Positions 9,741 to 18,508 of a DNA stretch of 64,000 nt are shown piece by piece. The translations under genes and the position numbers were made by a program. How positions within the stretch are numbered: the stretch's first letter is position 1; each line of letters starts with the position of its first letter. The notes under the pieces are model-generated. The model searched no databases, was not told the origin of the DNA, and saw only the letters and a list, made by a program, of their open reading frames with translations. The stretch is from contig NZ_FOCV01000005.1 of assembly GCF_900110205.1 (NCBI RefSeq), positions 62,001 to 126,000 on the forward strand, read 5' to 3'. This DNA comes from Rhizobium tibeticum (GTDB lineage: Bacteria > Pseudomonadota > Alphaproteobacteria > Rhizobiales > Rhizobiaceae).

Positions 9741-10952
9741 ATGAAGATGACCGCAACAGCACCCTGGACAACCGAAAAGCCGACCGCCCTGCTCGTTCTT
9801 TCAGACGGAACCGTCATTGAAGGCAAGGGCATCGGCGCGACCGGCAAGGTACAGGCCGAAGTGGTCTTCAACACAGCACTGACCGGCTATGAGGAGATCA
9901 TGACCGATCCCTCCTATCTCGGCCAGATCGTCACCTTCACCTTCCCGCATATCGGCAATATCGGCACCAACGACGAAGACATTGAAGACCTGACGCCGGC
10001 AGCACGCCACGGCGCCGTGGGCGTCATCTTCAAGGCCGACATCACCGAACCGTCCAACTATCGCGCCGCCAAGCATCTCGATGCCTGGCTGAAGGCCCGC
10101 GGCATCATCGGCCTCTGCGGCGTCGACACCCGCGCCCTGACGGCCTGGATCCGCGAGAACGGCTCGCCCAACGCCGTCATCGCCCACGACCAAAACGGTG
10201 TCTTCGACGTGGAGACGCTGAAGGCCGACGCCAAGGCCTGGAGCGGCCTCGAGGGCCTCGACCTCGCCAAGATCGCCTCCTCGGGCCAGTCCTCGCAGTG
10301 GGCGCAGACTCCGTGGATCTGGAACCAGGGCTATGGCGAACTCGCCCCCGAAAATGCCAAGTACCACGTCGTCTGCCTCGACTACGGCGTCAAGCGCAAC
10401 ATCCTGCGCCTGTTTGCCGGCCTCGACTGCAAGGTCACGGTGATGCCGGCAACGAGCAGCGCCGAGGACGTGCTGGCCATGCAGCCGGACGGCATCTTCC
10501 TTTCGAACGGCCCGGGTGATCCGGCAGCAACCGGCGAGTATGCCGTTCCCGTCATCCAGAAGCTGATCAAGACCGACATCCCGGTCTTCGGCATCTGCCT
10601 TGGCCACCAGATGCTGGGCCTGGCGCTCGGTGCCAAGACCGAGAAGATGCACCAGGGGCATCACGGTGCCAACCATCCGGTGAAGGACCACACGACAGGC
10701 AAGGTCGAGATCGTCTCGATGAACCACGGCTTCGCGGTCGACACGAAGTCTTTGCCCGATGGCATTGAGGAGACTCACGTTTCGCTCTTCGACGGCACCA
10801 ACTGCGGCCTGCGCGTCGCCGGCAAGCCGATCTTCTCCGTCCAGCACCATCCGGAAGCCTCCCCAGGCCCACAGGACAGCCACTACCTCTTTCGCCGCTT
10901 CATCAATCTGGTGCGCCAGAAGAAGGGCGAGGAAGCCCTCGCCGAGGGCTGA
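9741..10952 (+). CDS. carA: Carbamoyl-phosphate synthase small (glutaminase) subunit
   Basis: 403 residues. It hydrolyses glutamine and channels ammonia to CarB for arginine and pyrimidine synthesis. The N-terminal CPSase small-subunit domain (VLSDGTVIEGKGIG... to about residue 150) is followed by a class I glutamine amidotransferase domain with nucleophile C286 in FGICLGHQ and H370/E372 in QHHPEASPGP. An upstream in-frame start at 9642 is unlikely; MKMTATAPW at 9741 follows GGAAACGGG. Its partner carB lies about 10 kb downstream on the same strand, so the genes are split rather than adjacent as in E. coli. Confidence 0.97.
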   Translation: MKMTATAPWTTEKPTALLVLSDGTVIEGKGIGATGKVQAEVVFNTALTGYEEIMTDPSYLGQIVTFTFPHIGNIGTNDEDIEDLTPAARHGAVGVIFKADITEPSNYRAAKHLDAWLKARGIIGLCGVDTRALTAWIRENGSPNAVIAHDQNGVFDVETLKADAKAWSGLEGLDLAKIASSGQSSQWAQTPWIWNQGYGELAPENAKYHVVCLDYGVKRNILRLFAGLDCKVTVMPATSSAEDVLAMQPDGIFLSNGPGDPAATGEYAVPVIQKLIKTDIPVFGICLGHQMLGLALGAKTEKMHQGHHGANHPVKDHTTGKVEIVSMNHGFAVDTKSLPDGIEETHVSLFDGTNCGLRVAGKPIFSVQHHPEASPGPQDSHYLFRRFINLVRQKKGEEALAEG

Positions 10953-11640
10953 GACGCTATTTGCTCACGCGATTCGAAAGCCCGCTTCCGAGCCCAGCCA
11001 CTGACTTACCAGCCACTTACTTAAAGGTGGAATCTGAAGCCTTTGCTTGATCAATACCCCCTAAAACGCCGGTTTCCGGGGGTATTTCTGATGTCGGCGT
11101 TTTTTCGGAAACCCCAAAACGGCTTTGACTGCCTCTCCGCGACAATGGATGAACGTCAACGTTTGCCGGAACCTCATTGCCCCGAACTCCGGCGGCGCGG
11201 CAGATCCAGATCTGGGCCTTGGGAGACCTGGGCGGCGCGGCGGCAAGAGCGGGAACGGTTTCGGTCCAGATTCGGACATCGATGCGCGTAAGGTCATGGA
11301 CCAGAGGTTGCGCCACCGTCATACGTCTCCGATTTGTCTTCTTCCTCATGCTCGTCTGTGGGGAGCATCTCGACTGGAGCATGCATCCATTTGTCGTGTA
11401 TCTCTGATTGCCGCGATCTCGACAGTGCCATCTCGTGAGCGGTTCGCGAGCACAAGGGGAGGCATACTGACCTTCCGAGTTTCCAGGATTTCCCTTTCGG
11501 TCACTTGCGGAAACGATGAAAGACGTGTGGTGGGGAGCGACATGCAGCTCCCGCGGGATTATCAATGCGACACCGCAACGATATTCGTTTGAATGGCGTC
11601 GGGACTACTGATTTACTGAGCTTCGGTCAGGGAGGCAGCC
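10953..11640. other. Gene-poor region downstream of carA
   Basis: About 690 bases. Several overlapping frames exist on both strands (for example 11017-11565 minus and 11125-11592 plus), but none has a recognisable family, ribosome site or typical codon use, so I call none. The left end holds an interlocking pair of inverted repeats (11053-11105), listed separately. The right end should contain the promoter of the small secreted protein at 11641. An eroded gene cannot be excluded. Confidence 0.5.
11053..11105 (+). promoter_or_regulatory. Interlocking inverted repeats downstream of carA
   Basis: AATACCCCC (11053-11061) can pair with GGGGGTATT (11078-11086). AAAACGCCG (11063-11071) can instead pair with CGGCGTTTT (11095-11103), which runs into a T6 tract. 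The two stems share the middle segment and are mutually exclusive unless they form a pseudoknot. The second has the shape of an intrinsic terminator, so this is most simply the carA terminator. Confidence 0.4.
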
Positions 11641-11934
11641 ATGAGATGCGTGGTTCTGGCAGTTGCGTGCTTGCTCCCGACGGTATCTCTTGCCGCCGGG
11701 CCCGTGAAGGTCGATGCGAAAGATTACAGCTGTGCTCAGCTCGCGCAGATGATCCGCCAATCCAAGAAGGTCTATGTACGCCTCGGCTTCGGGGGCCGCA
11801 ATTTTGCCTATCCGCCGGCCCGATGCGGGCCTGGGGATAAGCTGAGCACTGCCAGTTTGCGTGATGGCACCGGCAGGCAGTGTCTCCTGGACTACGCCTG
11901 CGTGAATGATCCGATGTCGATGTACAATTACTAA
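11641..11934 (+). CDS. Small secreted Cys-containing hypothetical protein
   Basis: 97 residues. The first 18 or so (MRCVVLAVACLLPTVSLA-AG) form a clear Sec signal peptide with predicted cleavage after SLA. The mature part has four cysteines (YSCAQL, ARCGPG, RQCLLDYACVND), enough for two disulfides in the periplasm. GGGAGG lies a normal distance before the ATG. No family is recognised. Small rhizobial proteins of this shape (signal peptide, YSCAQL, Tyr-rich tail) are common but unassigned. It is transcribed alone. Confidence 0.75.
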   Translation: MRCVVLAVACLLPTVSLAAGPVKVDAKDYSCAQLAQMIRQSKKVYVRLGFGGRNFAYPPARCGPGDKLSTASLRDGTGRQCLLDYACVNDPMSMYNY

Positions 11935-12053
11935 TTTATCGGCGGCAAACTGGCTTGGGGGGTGAGAGGAAGCGCGCGCTCGCCCCGAGCCCAGCGACCG
12001 CCCATTCGCTCACTTGAAAGCCGGCTCTCGAGCGGTTTTTTATTTCCGGCCTG

Positions 12054-12084
12054 TTGACCTCAACTTAAGTTGAGGAATTACACC
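12054..12084 (+). promoter_or_regulatory. SoxR-type operator inside a 19-base-spacer promoter
   Basis: CCTCAACTTAAGTTGAGG (12058-12075) is a perfect 18-base palindrome. It differs from the enterobacterial SoxR box CCTCAAGTTAACTTGAGG only at one symmetric pair of positions. It sits between a -35 TTGACC (12054-12059) and a -10 TACACC (12079-12084) separated by 19 bases, the over-long spacer that MerR-family activators such as SoxR untwist. Transcription would start near 12091, ahead of the monooxygenase at 12118. No soxR gene is in the window. Confidence 0.75.
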
Positions 12085-12117
12085 CGCCTTTGTGACATTG
12101 AAGCAAAGGAGATGAGG

Positions 12118-12438
12118 ATGAACGGAGCGTTTTACCGGATCGACAAGTTTGCTGTTCCGGCCGCCGCGCGCGAGGAGTTCCTGATGAACGTGCTGAAGAC
12201 GCACGCGGTCTTGCAGGCGCAAGAAGGCTTCATCAGCCATCAGGTGCTGGAACAGGTTTCAGGATCCGGCGAATTCAACTTCGTGACGATCGCCCAATGG
12301 GAAAGTGCGGAGGTGATCGACCGGGTCAAGGCCGTCGTACAGGCCGCCCATCGTGCCCGAAACTTCGATCCGCAAGCACTGTTCGAACGGCTCGGCATTC
12401 GCGCCGACCTTGCCAATTACAAACCGATCGCGGCTTGA
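12118..12438 (+). CDS. ABM (antibiotic biosynthesis monooxygenase-like) domain protein
   Basis: 106 residues with the dimeric ferredoxin-like ABM pattern: YRIDKFAVPAAAREEFLMNV, then TIAQWESAEVIDRVKAVV. Members range from quinone-forming monooxygenases to heme-degrading enzymes, so the substrate is open. ATG codons occur at 12112 and 12118; AAAGGAG (12105-12111) is correctly spaced only for the second. The promoter carries a SoxR-type box, which suggests induction by redox-active compounds. The MATE efflux gene converges from the other side, 14 bases past the stop. Confidence 0.82.
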   Translation: MNGAFYRIDKFAVPAAAREEFLMNVLKTHAVLQAQEGFISHQVLEQVSGSGEFNFVTIAQWESAEVIDRVKAVVQAAHRARNFDPQALFERLGIRADLANYKPIAA

Positions 12439-12452
12439 TCTGAATTGGCCGG

Positions 12453-13856
12453 CTAGACGCCGGCCATGTCCTTCTCGCGGCGGACAAGCAGGTAGAAGCG
12501 TCCGCAGAGCAGCACGGCTGCCGCCGCCAGTCCGACCAGGAAGCCGTACCAGATGCCGATGCCGCCGAAGCCAAGCGGGAACGCAAAGGCCCAGGCAAGA
12601 AAGAAGCCGATCGGCCAATAGGCAATCAGCGCCATGATCATCGGCACGCGCGCATCCTTCAGGCCGCGCAGCAGCCCGTTGGCGATTACCTGCAGGCCAT
12701 CGACCAGCTGGAAGAGCCCTGCCACAACGATCAGCGGCCCGGCATAGGCAAGCACCTGTGGCGCCTCTGGCAGGGTGGTATCGAGGAACCAGCTTCCCAG
12801 GAACTCGGGAACGACCGCAAACAAGATGCCCCCGGCACCCGCGATCAGGCAGGCGATGACGACGACTGCGATCGAGGCTCGAACGACGGCGGTGTAGTCA
12901 CCTTGCCCGTGCGCCACGCCAACCCGAACGGTCGCCGCCTGCGACAAGCCGAGCGGGATCATGAAGGCGATCGAAGCCCATTGCAGCGCAATACCATGAG
13001 CGGCGAGCTCGATTGTCCCAATATGCCCCATCAGCAGTGACGCCACGGTAAAGAGGCTGACTTCAGCCAAGATCGTGATGCTGATCGGCAGACCAAGGCG
13101 CACGACCTCCCAAAACGCCTTCCAGTCGGGACGCCAGAACCGCACGAAAATCTCGTAGCGCCGCGTCTCCTCCCTGCTCTGCACATAGCCAACGATAAAC
13201 AGGAAGCCGGCAGCCTGCACGACGACCGAAACGATCGCAGCTCCCTCCAGCCCCATTGCCGGAAAACCGAAATGCCCGAGCACCAGCGCATAGGCGAAGA
13301 AGGCATTGAGTACCAGCATCGCGATCGTCACGTTGAGAACGACCGCCGCTCTGCCGATCGCACTGACGAGTGCGCGCATGACGTTGTAGAGCAGGCCGGG
13401 GAGCACGCCGAACTGACCGATCAGGATGTAGCCATGCGCCAGTGCCGCCACTTCGGGCTTCTGCCCGGCGGCCAGCAGGATCCGCTCGGAGTTGAAGAAC
13501 GCCGGCAGCATGATCACCCAATAGGCCAGCACGACCCAAAGACCCATGCGCAGTGATCGGCGCACGCTGACGACGTCACCCCTGCCGTATGCCTGCGCAA
13601 CCATCGGGATGACCGCGATCGCAAAACCCGAGCCGAAGACGAGAATGGTGAACAGGAACTGCGCCGAAAGCACCATGGCGGCCAGATTTTCGGCGCCGAG
13701 GCGGCCGACGATCATCACGTCGGTCGTATTGATGCCGAGCTGGGCCAACTGCGCGCCGATAAGCGGGATTCCGAGCGCCAGCGTGGCGCGAACATGCGCA
13801 GCCCAACGGTTATCGGTTTTCGGCGCAAGCTTGCGCGCGTCGATCGGCGTGTCCAT
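12453..13856 (-). CDS. MATE family multidrug/Na+(H+) antiporter
   Basis: 467 residues with about twelve hydrophobic segments and the NorM-type pattern: LGIPLIGAQLAQLGINTTDVMIVGRLGAENLAAMVLSAQ at the N-terminus, repeated in the second half as LGLPISITILAEVSLFTVASLLMGHIG. MATE proteins export cationic drugs and dyes across the inner membrane in exchange for Na+ or H+. It lies 142 bases downstream of the MFS exporter on the same strand, so the two may be co-transcribed as an efflux pair. Confidence 0.93.
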   Translation of the reverse strand: MDTPIDARKLAPKTDNRWAAHVRATLALGIPLIGAQLAQLGINTTDVMIVGRLGAENLAAMVLSAQFLFTILVFGSGFAIAVIPMVAQAYGRGDVVSVRRSLRMGLWVVLAYWVIMLPAFFNSERILLAAGQKPEVAALAHGYILIGQFGVLPGLLYNVMRALVSAIGRAAVVLNVTIAMLVLNAFFAYALVLGHFGFPAMGLEGAAIVSVVVQAAGFLFIVGYVQSREETRRYEIFVRFWRPDWKAFWEVVRLGLPISITILAEVSLFTVASLLMGHIGTIELAAHGIALQWASIAFMIPLGLSQAATVRVGVAHGQGDYTAVVRASIAVVVIACLIAGAGGILFAVVPEFLGSWFLDTTLPEAPQVLAYAGPLIVVAGLFQLVDGLQVIANGLLRGLKDARVPMIMALIAYWPIGFFLAWAFAFPLGFGGIGIWYGFLVGLAAAAVLLCGRFYLLVRREKDMAGV

Positions 13857-13998
13857 GACACTGTTCCTGTGATTGAATCGCTGACGGCCGCAAGTTGCGG
13901 CGAAACATCAAGACGGCTTAGATCAAAGCCCGGCAAAGGACCACTCAAAACTATGCAAATGATGAAAAATTCATCATCGTATCACGAAATCTGATGGC

Positions 13999-15246
13999 TC
14001 ACTCCGCCGGCTGCTCGACGATGTCTGCGGCCTTAACGGTGCGCACCTTTGTCAAAAAAACCATGGCGGCGATCAGGATGATGATGGCCGACAGCAGATA
14101 CGGCGCTCCGGCGAAGCGCACCGGCGCCTCGGGCTTCGTGAAGTAGCCGAACAGCTGCGTAAAGATCAGCGGCCCGATGATCGTGGTGATGCTGCTGAGG
14201 CTTGTGAGCGCCCCCTGCAGCTCGCCTTGGGCCGACGGCGGCACTTTGCCGGCTGCTATGCTTCGCAGCGGTGGATCGGCGACATTCTCCATCACCGTCA
14301 GCACGATCACCGTGTAGACCATCCAGCCCTCCCAGGCGAAGGCATAGCCCGTCAGTCCGACGACGGAAAAAGACAGGCCAAGGACGGCAGTCTTCCACTC
14401 GCCAAGCACCGGCACGATTTTCGGCAAGATGACACCCATGACGAAGGCTGCTCCGATGCCATAGATGCCGAGCGACAGGCCGATTTGCCCCTCGCTCCAG
14501 CCATAGCGGTAGGTCGACACGAAGGACCAGACCGCCGGATAGACGGCATGCGCCAGCCAGAAGCAGAACATGACCGCACAGATCGGCCCGATACCGGGAT
14601 AGGTGCGCATCTGCTTCAGGGCGCCAAGCGGATTGGCTCGCTTCCATTCAAACGTCCGACGATGCCTTGCCTCCAACGTCTCGGGAAGCATGAAGTAGGC
14701 GGCAACGAAATTCACGAACGAAAGAGCCGCAGCCCCGAGAAACGGCACCCGGGGGCCGAACTCGCCGAGGAAGCCGCCGATGACAGGACCGATCGTGAAA
14801 CCGACACCGAACGCAATGCCGATCAAGCCGAAGTTCTTGGCGCGATTCTCATCAGTACTGATATCGGCGATGTAGGCCGAGCAGGTCGCAAAGCTGCCGC
14901 CGCTCAAGCCAGCAAGCGCACGACCGATGAAGAGCATCCAGAAGCTCGTCGCCACCGCGCAGATGAAGTTGTCGATCGCAAAGGTCAGCACCGACAGAAG
15001 CAGGATGGGTCGCCGCCCGAAGCGGTCGCTGAGATTGCCGAGGAACGGCGCAAACAGGAACTGCATGACCGCATAGACGACGAGCAGCCAGCCGCCGTCG
15101 AGCGCAGCGTCGCTCACCGATCCCCCGGTCAATTGCTCGAGATAGGCGGGAAGTACCGGCATAATGATCGCAATCCCGATCACGTCGAGAAACAGGATCA
15201 TGAAGACGAGGAAGAGGCCGCGACGAACGAATTTCGGATCGAGCAT
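13999..15246 (-). CDS. TetA-like major facilitator superfamily exporter
   Basis: 415 residues, twelve predicted membrane helices. The DHA1/TetA signature is visible: LDVIGIAIIMPVLPAYL in helix 1, the loop 2-3 motif GNLSDRFGRRPILL, and motif C in helix 5 (GIAFGVGFTIGPVIGGFLG). Such proteins expel tetracycline-like drugs or other small molecules using the proton gradient. The substrate cannot be read from sequence and no tetR-like gene is adjacent. The start fits the family N-terminus (MLDPKFVRRGLFLVF). Confidence 0.92.
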   Translation of the reverse strand: MLDPKFVRRGLFLVFMILFLDVIGIAIIMPVLPAYLEQLTGGSVSDAALDGGWLLVVYAVMQFLFAPFLGNLSDRFGRRPILLLSVLTFAIDNFICAVATSFWMLFIGRALAGLSGGSFATCSAYIADISTDENRAKNFGLIGIAFGVGFTIGPVIGGFLGEFGPRVPFLGAAALSFVNFVAAYFMLPETLEARHRRTFEWKRANPLGALKQMRTYPGIGPICAVMFCFWLAHAVYPAVWSFVSTYRYGWSEGQIGLSLGIYGIGAAFVMGVILPKIVPVLGEWKTAVLGLSFSVVGLTGYAFAWEGWMVYTVIVLTVMENVADPPLRSIAAGKVPPSAQGELQGALTSLSSITTIIGPLIFTQLFGYFTKPEAPVRFAGAPYLLSAIIILIAAMVFLTKVRTVKAADIVEQPAE

Positions 15247-15402
15247 CAGACATCTCTACAGCAGGTTGTTTTTTGAAAAGACGATCTCGTCCCCGGTCTT
15301 GTTACATAGCTCACGTACATTAGCGAAACAATCCGTGAACATTTCAAATCTTTTGATAGGCGCACGACTTATGTTGATTAGGAACCGGAACAAACGCAGA
15401 TT

Positions 15403-16308
15403 CTAACCCGCTTTGCGCTGCTCAGCTTTGACGAAATCGACGAAAGCCCGAAGTGCAGGCGGCATATGCTTGCGGCTCGCGTAGTAGAGAAACGGGCCGG
15501 AGAACTCCGTGACCCATTCTTCGAGGATCGGCACCAGTGCCCCCATCTCCTTGGCTGGCAACAAGACCTCCTCGAAGGTCCGGATAATGCCAAGCCCGGC
15601 GACCGCAGCCGAAACCTCCATATCGATCGCGTTGGCGATGATCGGCCCCTTCGGCGTGATCACCAGCGTCTCCTCGCCCCGCTCGAATTCCCAAGGCAAT
15701 GAAGCGCCACTCAGGAAGCGATGCCTGACGCAATCATGCGCGAGCAGATCACGCGGGTGACGTGGAACGCCACGCCGCTCCAGATAATCAGGTGCCGCCG
15801 CCGTGACATATCTTTGCCTGCGAGGCCCGATCGGCACCGCGATCATGTCGCGCTCCAACCGCTCGTCATAGCGGATGCCGGCGTCGTAGCCGGCAGCAAG
15901 CACGTCGACGAACGTGTCCTCGCCGACGATCTCGAGTGAGATCTGCGGATAGCGCTTCAAAAACCGGTTGGCGAGATCGGGCAGAAACAGCCGCGCGGCG
16001 ATCGTCGGGACGTTGAGGCGAAGCGTCCCGCTTGGGCTATTGCGGAAGGTATCGAGTTGCTGAAGCGCCAGGGAGACCTCTCCCAGAGCAGGCGTAAGAC
16101 GTTCCAACAGCCGCTCCCCCGCCTCCGTCGGCGTGACGCTACGGGTCGTCCGGTTGAACAGGCGAACGCCGACGCGCTCCTCCAGGCGCCGCAGCGAGTC
16201 GCTGAGCGAAGACGCAGAGACACCGCGTTTGCGGGCCGCCGCGCGAAAACTGCGCTCCCTTGCAATGGCGGCGAAGGCATCCAGATCATTGAGGGGAAGG
16301 TCTTCCAT
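15403..16308 (-). CDS. LysR-family transcriptional regulator
   Basis: 301 residues from MEDLPLNDLDAFAAIARERSF; an in-frame start at 16338 would add ten unlikely residues. The N-terminal winged helix (SFRAAARKRGVSASSLSDSLRRLEERVGVRLFNRTTRSVTPTEAGE) is that of the LTTR group similar to those controlling aldo-keto reductases. The effector domain follows from about residue 90. It is divergent from the aldo-keto reductase at 16418 with a 109-base shared upstream region, the usual layout for a regulator and its target. Confidence 0.92.
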   Translation of the reverse strand: MEDLPLNDLDAFAAIARERSFRAAARKRGVSASSLSDSLRRLEERVGVRLFNRTTRSVTPTEAGERLLERLTPALGEVSLALQQLDTFRNSPSGTLRLNVPTIAARLFLPDLANRFLKRYPQISLEIVGEDTFVDVLAAGYDAGIRYDERLERDMIAVPIGPRRQRYVTAAAPDYLERRGVPRHPRDLLAHDCVRHRFLSGASLPWEFERGEETLVITPKGPIIANAIDMEVSAAVAGLGIIRTFEEVLLPAKEMGALVPILEEWVTEFSGPFLYYASRKHMPPALRAFVDFVKAEQRKAG

Positions 16309-16417
16309 TGTGCATTTTCCCGTACAGCCCGTTCGCATTCACATGGATTATCGCACGAAGCCAGGCGCGATAGAACCGCTCCGAAATATCAACACAGGCA
16401 TGACGAAGGAGAACGAC

Positions 16418-17413
16418 ATGGAGACGCATCGCTTGGGAAAAACCGGACCCACGGTATCGGCCATCGGCCTCGGCTGCATGGGCATGTCCGGCATGTATGG
16501 GCCATCCGACCGCGGCGAAAGCATTGCGACGATCCATGCCGCACTCGACGTCGGCATCAATCTGCTCGATACCGGCGACTTCTATGGCATGGGCCATAAT
16601 GAAATGCTGATCGGCGAGGCGCTGAAGGGTCGAAAGCGGGACGATGTTGTGATCAGCGTCAAATTCGGCGCGCTGCGCGATCCAGCCGGCAACTGGAGCG
16701 GCTACGATTCCCGTCCGGCGGCAATCAAGAACTTCCTCGCCTATACGCTGAAGCGTCTCGACGTCGACTACATCGATATCTACCGCCCTGCCCGCCTGGA
16801 TCCCAACGTTCCGATTGAAGAAACGGTGGGCGCGATCGGCGACATGATCAAGGCCGGATACATCCGCCATGTCGGGCTGTCGGAAGTCGGCGCCGACACC
16901 ATTCGTCGGGCGGCAAGCACCCATCCGATCTGCGACCTGCAGATCGAATATTCGCTGATATCGCGCGGCATTGAGGACCAGATCCTGCCGACCTGCCGCG
17001 AGCTCGGAATTTCCATCACCGCTTACGGCGTTCTCTCTCGCGGTCTGATCAGCGGACATTGGCAAAAAGGGCAAGGAAGCGGCGCCGGCGATTTCCGCGG
17101 CATGAGCCCGCGCTTTCAGGACGGCAATGTCGATCAGAACCTCGCGCTCGTCGAGGAATTGCGCAAGATCGCGGACGCAAAGCGGGTATCGGTCGCTCAG
17201 ATCGCCATCGCCTGGGTGGCAGCCCAGGGCCACGACATCGTGCCTCTTGTCGGAGCGCGCCGGCGCGACCGCCTGACCGAAGCGCTCGGCTCGCGCGCCG
17301 TGCAATTGTCGGCCGAGGATATGGCGGCGATCGCGCGGGCCGTACCGAGGGACGCTGCGGCGGGGCCGCGTTATCCCGACGCCCAGCTCAAACATATGGA
17401 CAGTGAAAGATGA
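16418..17413 (+). CDS. Aldo/keto reductase (YakC/AKR13-like)
   Basis: 331 residues from METHRLGKTGPTVSAIGLGCMGMSGMYG. NAD(P)H-dependent TIM-barrel reductases of this group reduce aldehydes and ketones. Visible are LLDTGDFYGMGHNEMLIGEAL (catalytic Asp and Tyr), the catalytic-Lys segment VISVKFG, and the cofactor-binding end PLVGARRRDRLTEAL. The position usually occupied by the catalytic His reads IDIYRPARLDPNVPIEET. The start at 16418 is chosen over 16400 and 16133 because AAGGAG (16406-16411) is correctly spaced. Likely regulated by the divergent LysR protein. Confidence 0.93.
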   Translation: METHRLGKTGPTVSAIGLGCMGMSGMYGPSDRGESIATIHAALDVGINLLDTGDFYGMGHNEMLIGEALKGRKRDDVVISVKFGALRDPAGNWSGYDSRPAAIKNFLAYTLKRLDVDYIDIYRPARLDPNVPIEETVGAIGDMIKAGYIRHVGLSEVGADTIRRAASTHPICDLQIEYSLISRGIEDQILPTCRELGISITAYGVLSRGLISGHWQKGQGSGAGDFRGMSPRFQDGNVDQNLALVEELRKIADAKRVSVAQIAIAWVAAQGHDIVPLVGARRRDRLTEALGSRAVQLSAEDMAAIARAVPRDAAAGPRYPDAQLKHMDSER

Positions 17414-17446
17414 TGATGATCAGCCTCTCCTCTGGAAGGCTGTGTT

Positions 17447-18364
17447 TCAGATCGGCCCTGAGAACGTATCGCAGGCGGACAACTGCCCGCTGTCGAAGCC
17501 GCGCTTGAACCATCGCGCCCGCTGCTCCGAGGTGCCGTGGTTGAAGCTTTCCGGCACCACATAGCCCTGGCTGCGCTTCTGCAGCGTGTCATCGCCGATC
17601 TGCTGGGCTGCGTTCAACGCCTCCTCCAGATCGCCGGCTTCGAGAATGCCCTTCTGCTCGGTGAACTTGCCCCAGATACCGGCAAAGCAATCGGCCTGCA
17701 GTTCGACGCGAACCGACATCTTGTTGGCGTCCGCCTCGCTCATCCGCTGACGCGCCTGATTGAACTTCGGCAGGATGCCGAGCAGGTTCTGAACGTGATG
17801 GCCGACCTCATGTGCAACCACATAGGCTTCGGCAAAATCGCCGGAGGCGCCGAATTGGCGGCTGAGCTGGTTGAAGAAGGCCGTGTCGAGATAGACCTTG
17901 TGGTCGCTCGGGCAGTAGAACGGCCCGGTCGCCGCGGAGGCAAAGCCGCAGGCAGATTGCGTCTGTGCGGAGAAGAGAACGAGGCGAGGCTCCTCGTACT
18001 GGCGGCCCTGGGACTGGAAGATCCCGTTCCAGGTGTCCTCCGTCTCGGCAAGGACGGTTCGCACGAATGCGGTCATTTCGTCATTGGCGGGCGTCTGGCC
18101 TCCCGATTCGCTCTGCTCGTAGCCCGGTCCGCCTGTTGTCATGCCGCCATCCATGATCTGCAGCAGGTCGATGCCCATGGCCTTTAAGACAAGGTAGATG
18201 ACGACGAGGAAGATGATGGTGCCGATGCTCAAGCCACCGCCGCGCCGGCCCATGCCGCCGCCTGACGGAAAGCTGAAGCCTCCTCCTCTGCCCAATCCGC
18301 CCATGGAAGGGTCGCTACGGCGATCCTCGATGTTGTCGGACTGACGCCGGCCTTTCCATTCCAT
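17447..18364 (-). CDS. YpfJ-type neutral zinc metallopeptidase, membrane anchored
   Basis: 305 residues. A cytoplasmic Gly/Arg-rich head (GGLGRGGGFSFPSGGGMGRRGGG) precedes one membrane span (about residues 45-63, LSIGTIIFLVVIYLVLKAMGI). The rest is probably periplasmic and carries the zincin motif HEVGHH within AYVVAHEVGHHVQNLLG, then RVELQADCFAGIWG with a candidate third ligand. This is the COG2321/YpfJ family, whose substrates are unknown. C-terminal cysteines are also conserved in the family. The gene stands alone, converging on the aldo-keto reductase. Confidence 0.9.
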   Translation of the reverse strand: MEWKGRRQSDNIEDRRSDPSMGGLGRGGGFSFPSGGGMGRRGGGLSIGTIIFLVVIYLVLKAMGIDLLQIMDGGMTTGGPGYEQSESGGQTPANDEMTAFVRTVLAETEDTWNGIFQSQGRQYEEPRLVLFSAQTQSACGFASAATGPFYCPSDHKVYLDTAFFNQLSRQFGASGDFAEAYVVAHEVGHHVQNLLGILPKFNQARQRMSEADANKMSVRVELQADCFAGIWGKFTEQKGILEAGDLEEALNAAQQIGDDTLQKRSQGYVVPESFNHGTSEQRARWFKRGFDSGQLSACDTFSGPI

Positions 18365-18508
18365 GACGGTTCCCCCAGGGCTAAACCTTCGGTCGCTACA
18401 GGCTCATATATATCTCGCTGATCGGGAAATTCCAGCTACCCGAGAAGGCGTGTTTTAGCGGAGGCTAACAGCGCAAGCAGCCTTCGGGATTTGCGTCCGG
18501 CCAAGCAA

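Noticed and set aside
10960..11000. Possible tRNA because of GATTCGAAAG after carA
   Set aside because: The T-loop lacks GGTTCGA and no acceptor, D or anticodon arm can be folded.
11017..11565. 182-residue minus-strand frame downstream of carA
   Set aside because: No recognisable domain or ribosome site and no support over the overlapping plus-strand frames; an eroded gene is possible but not shown.
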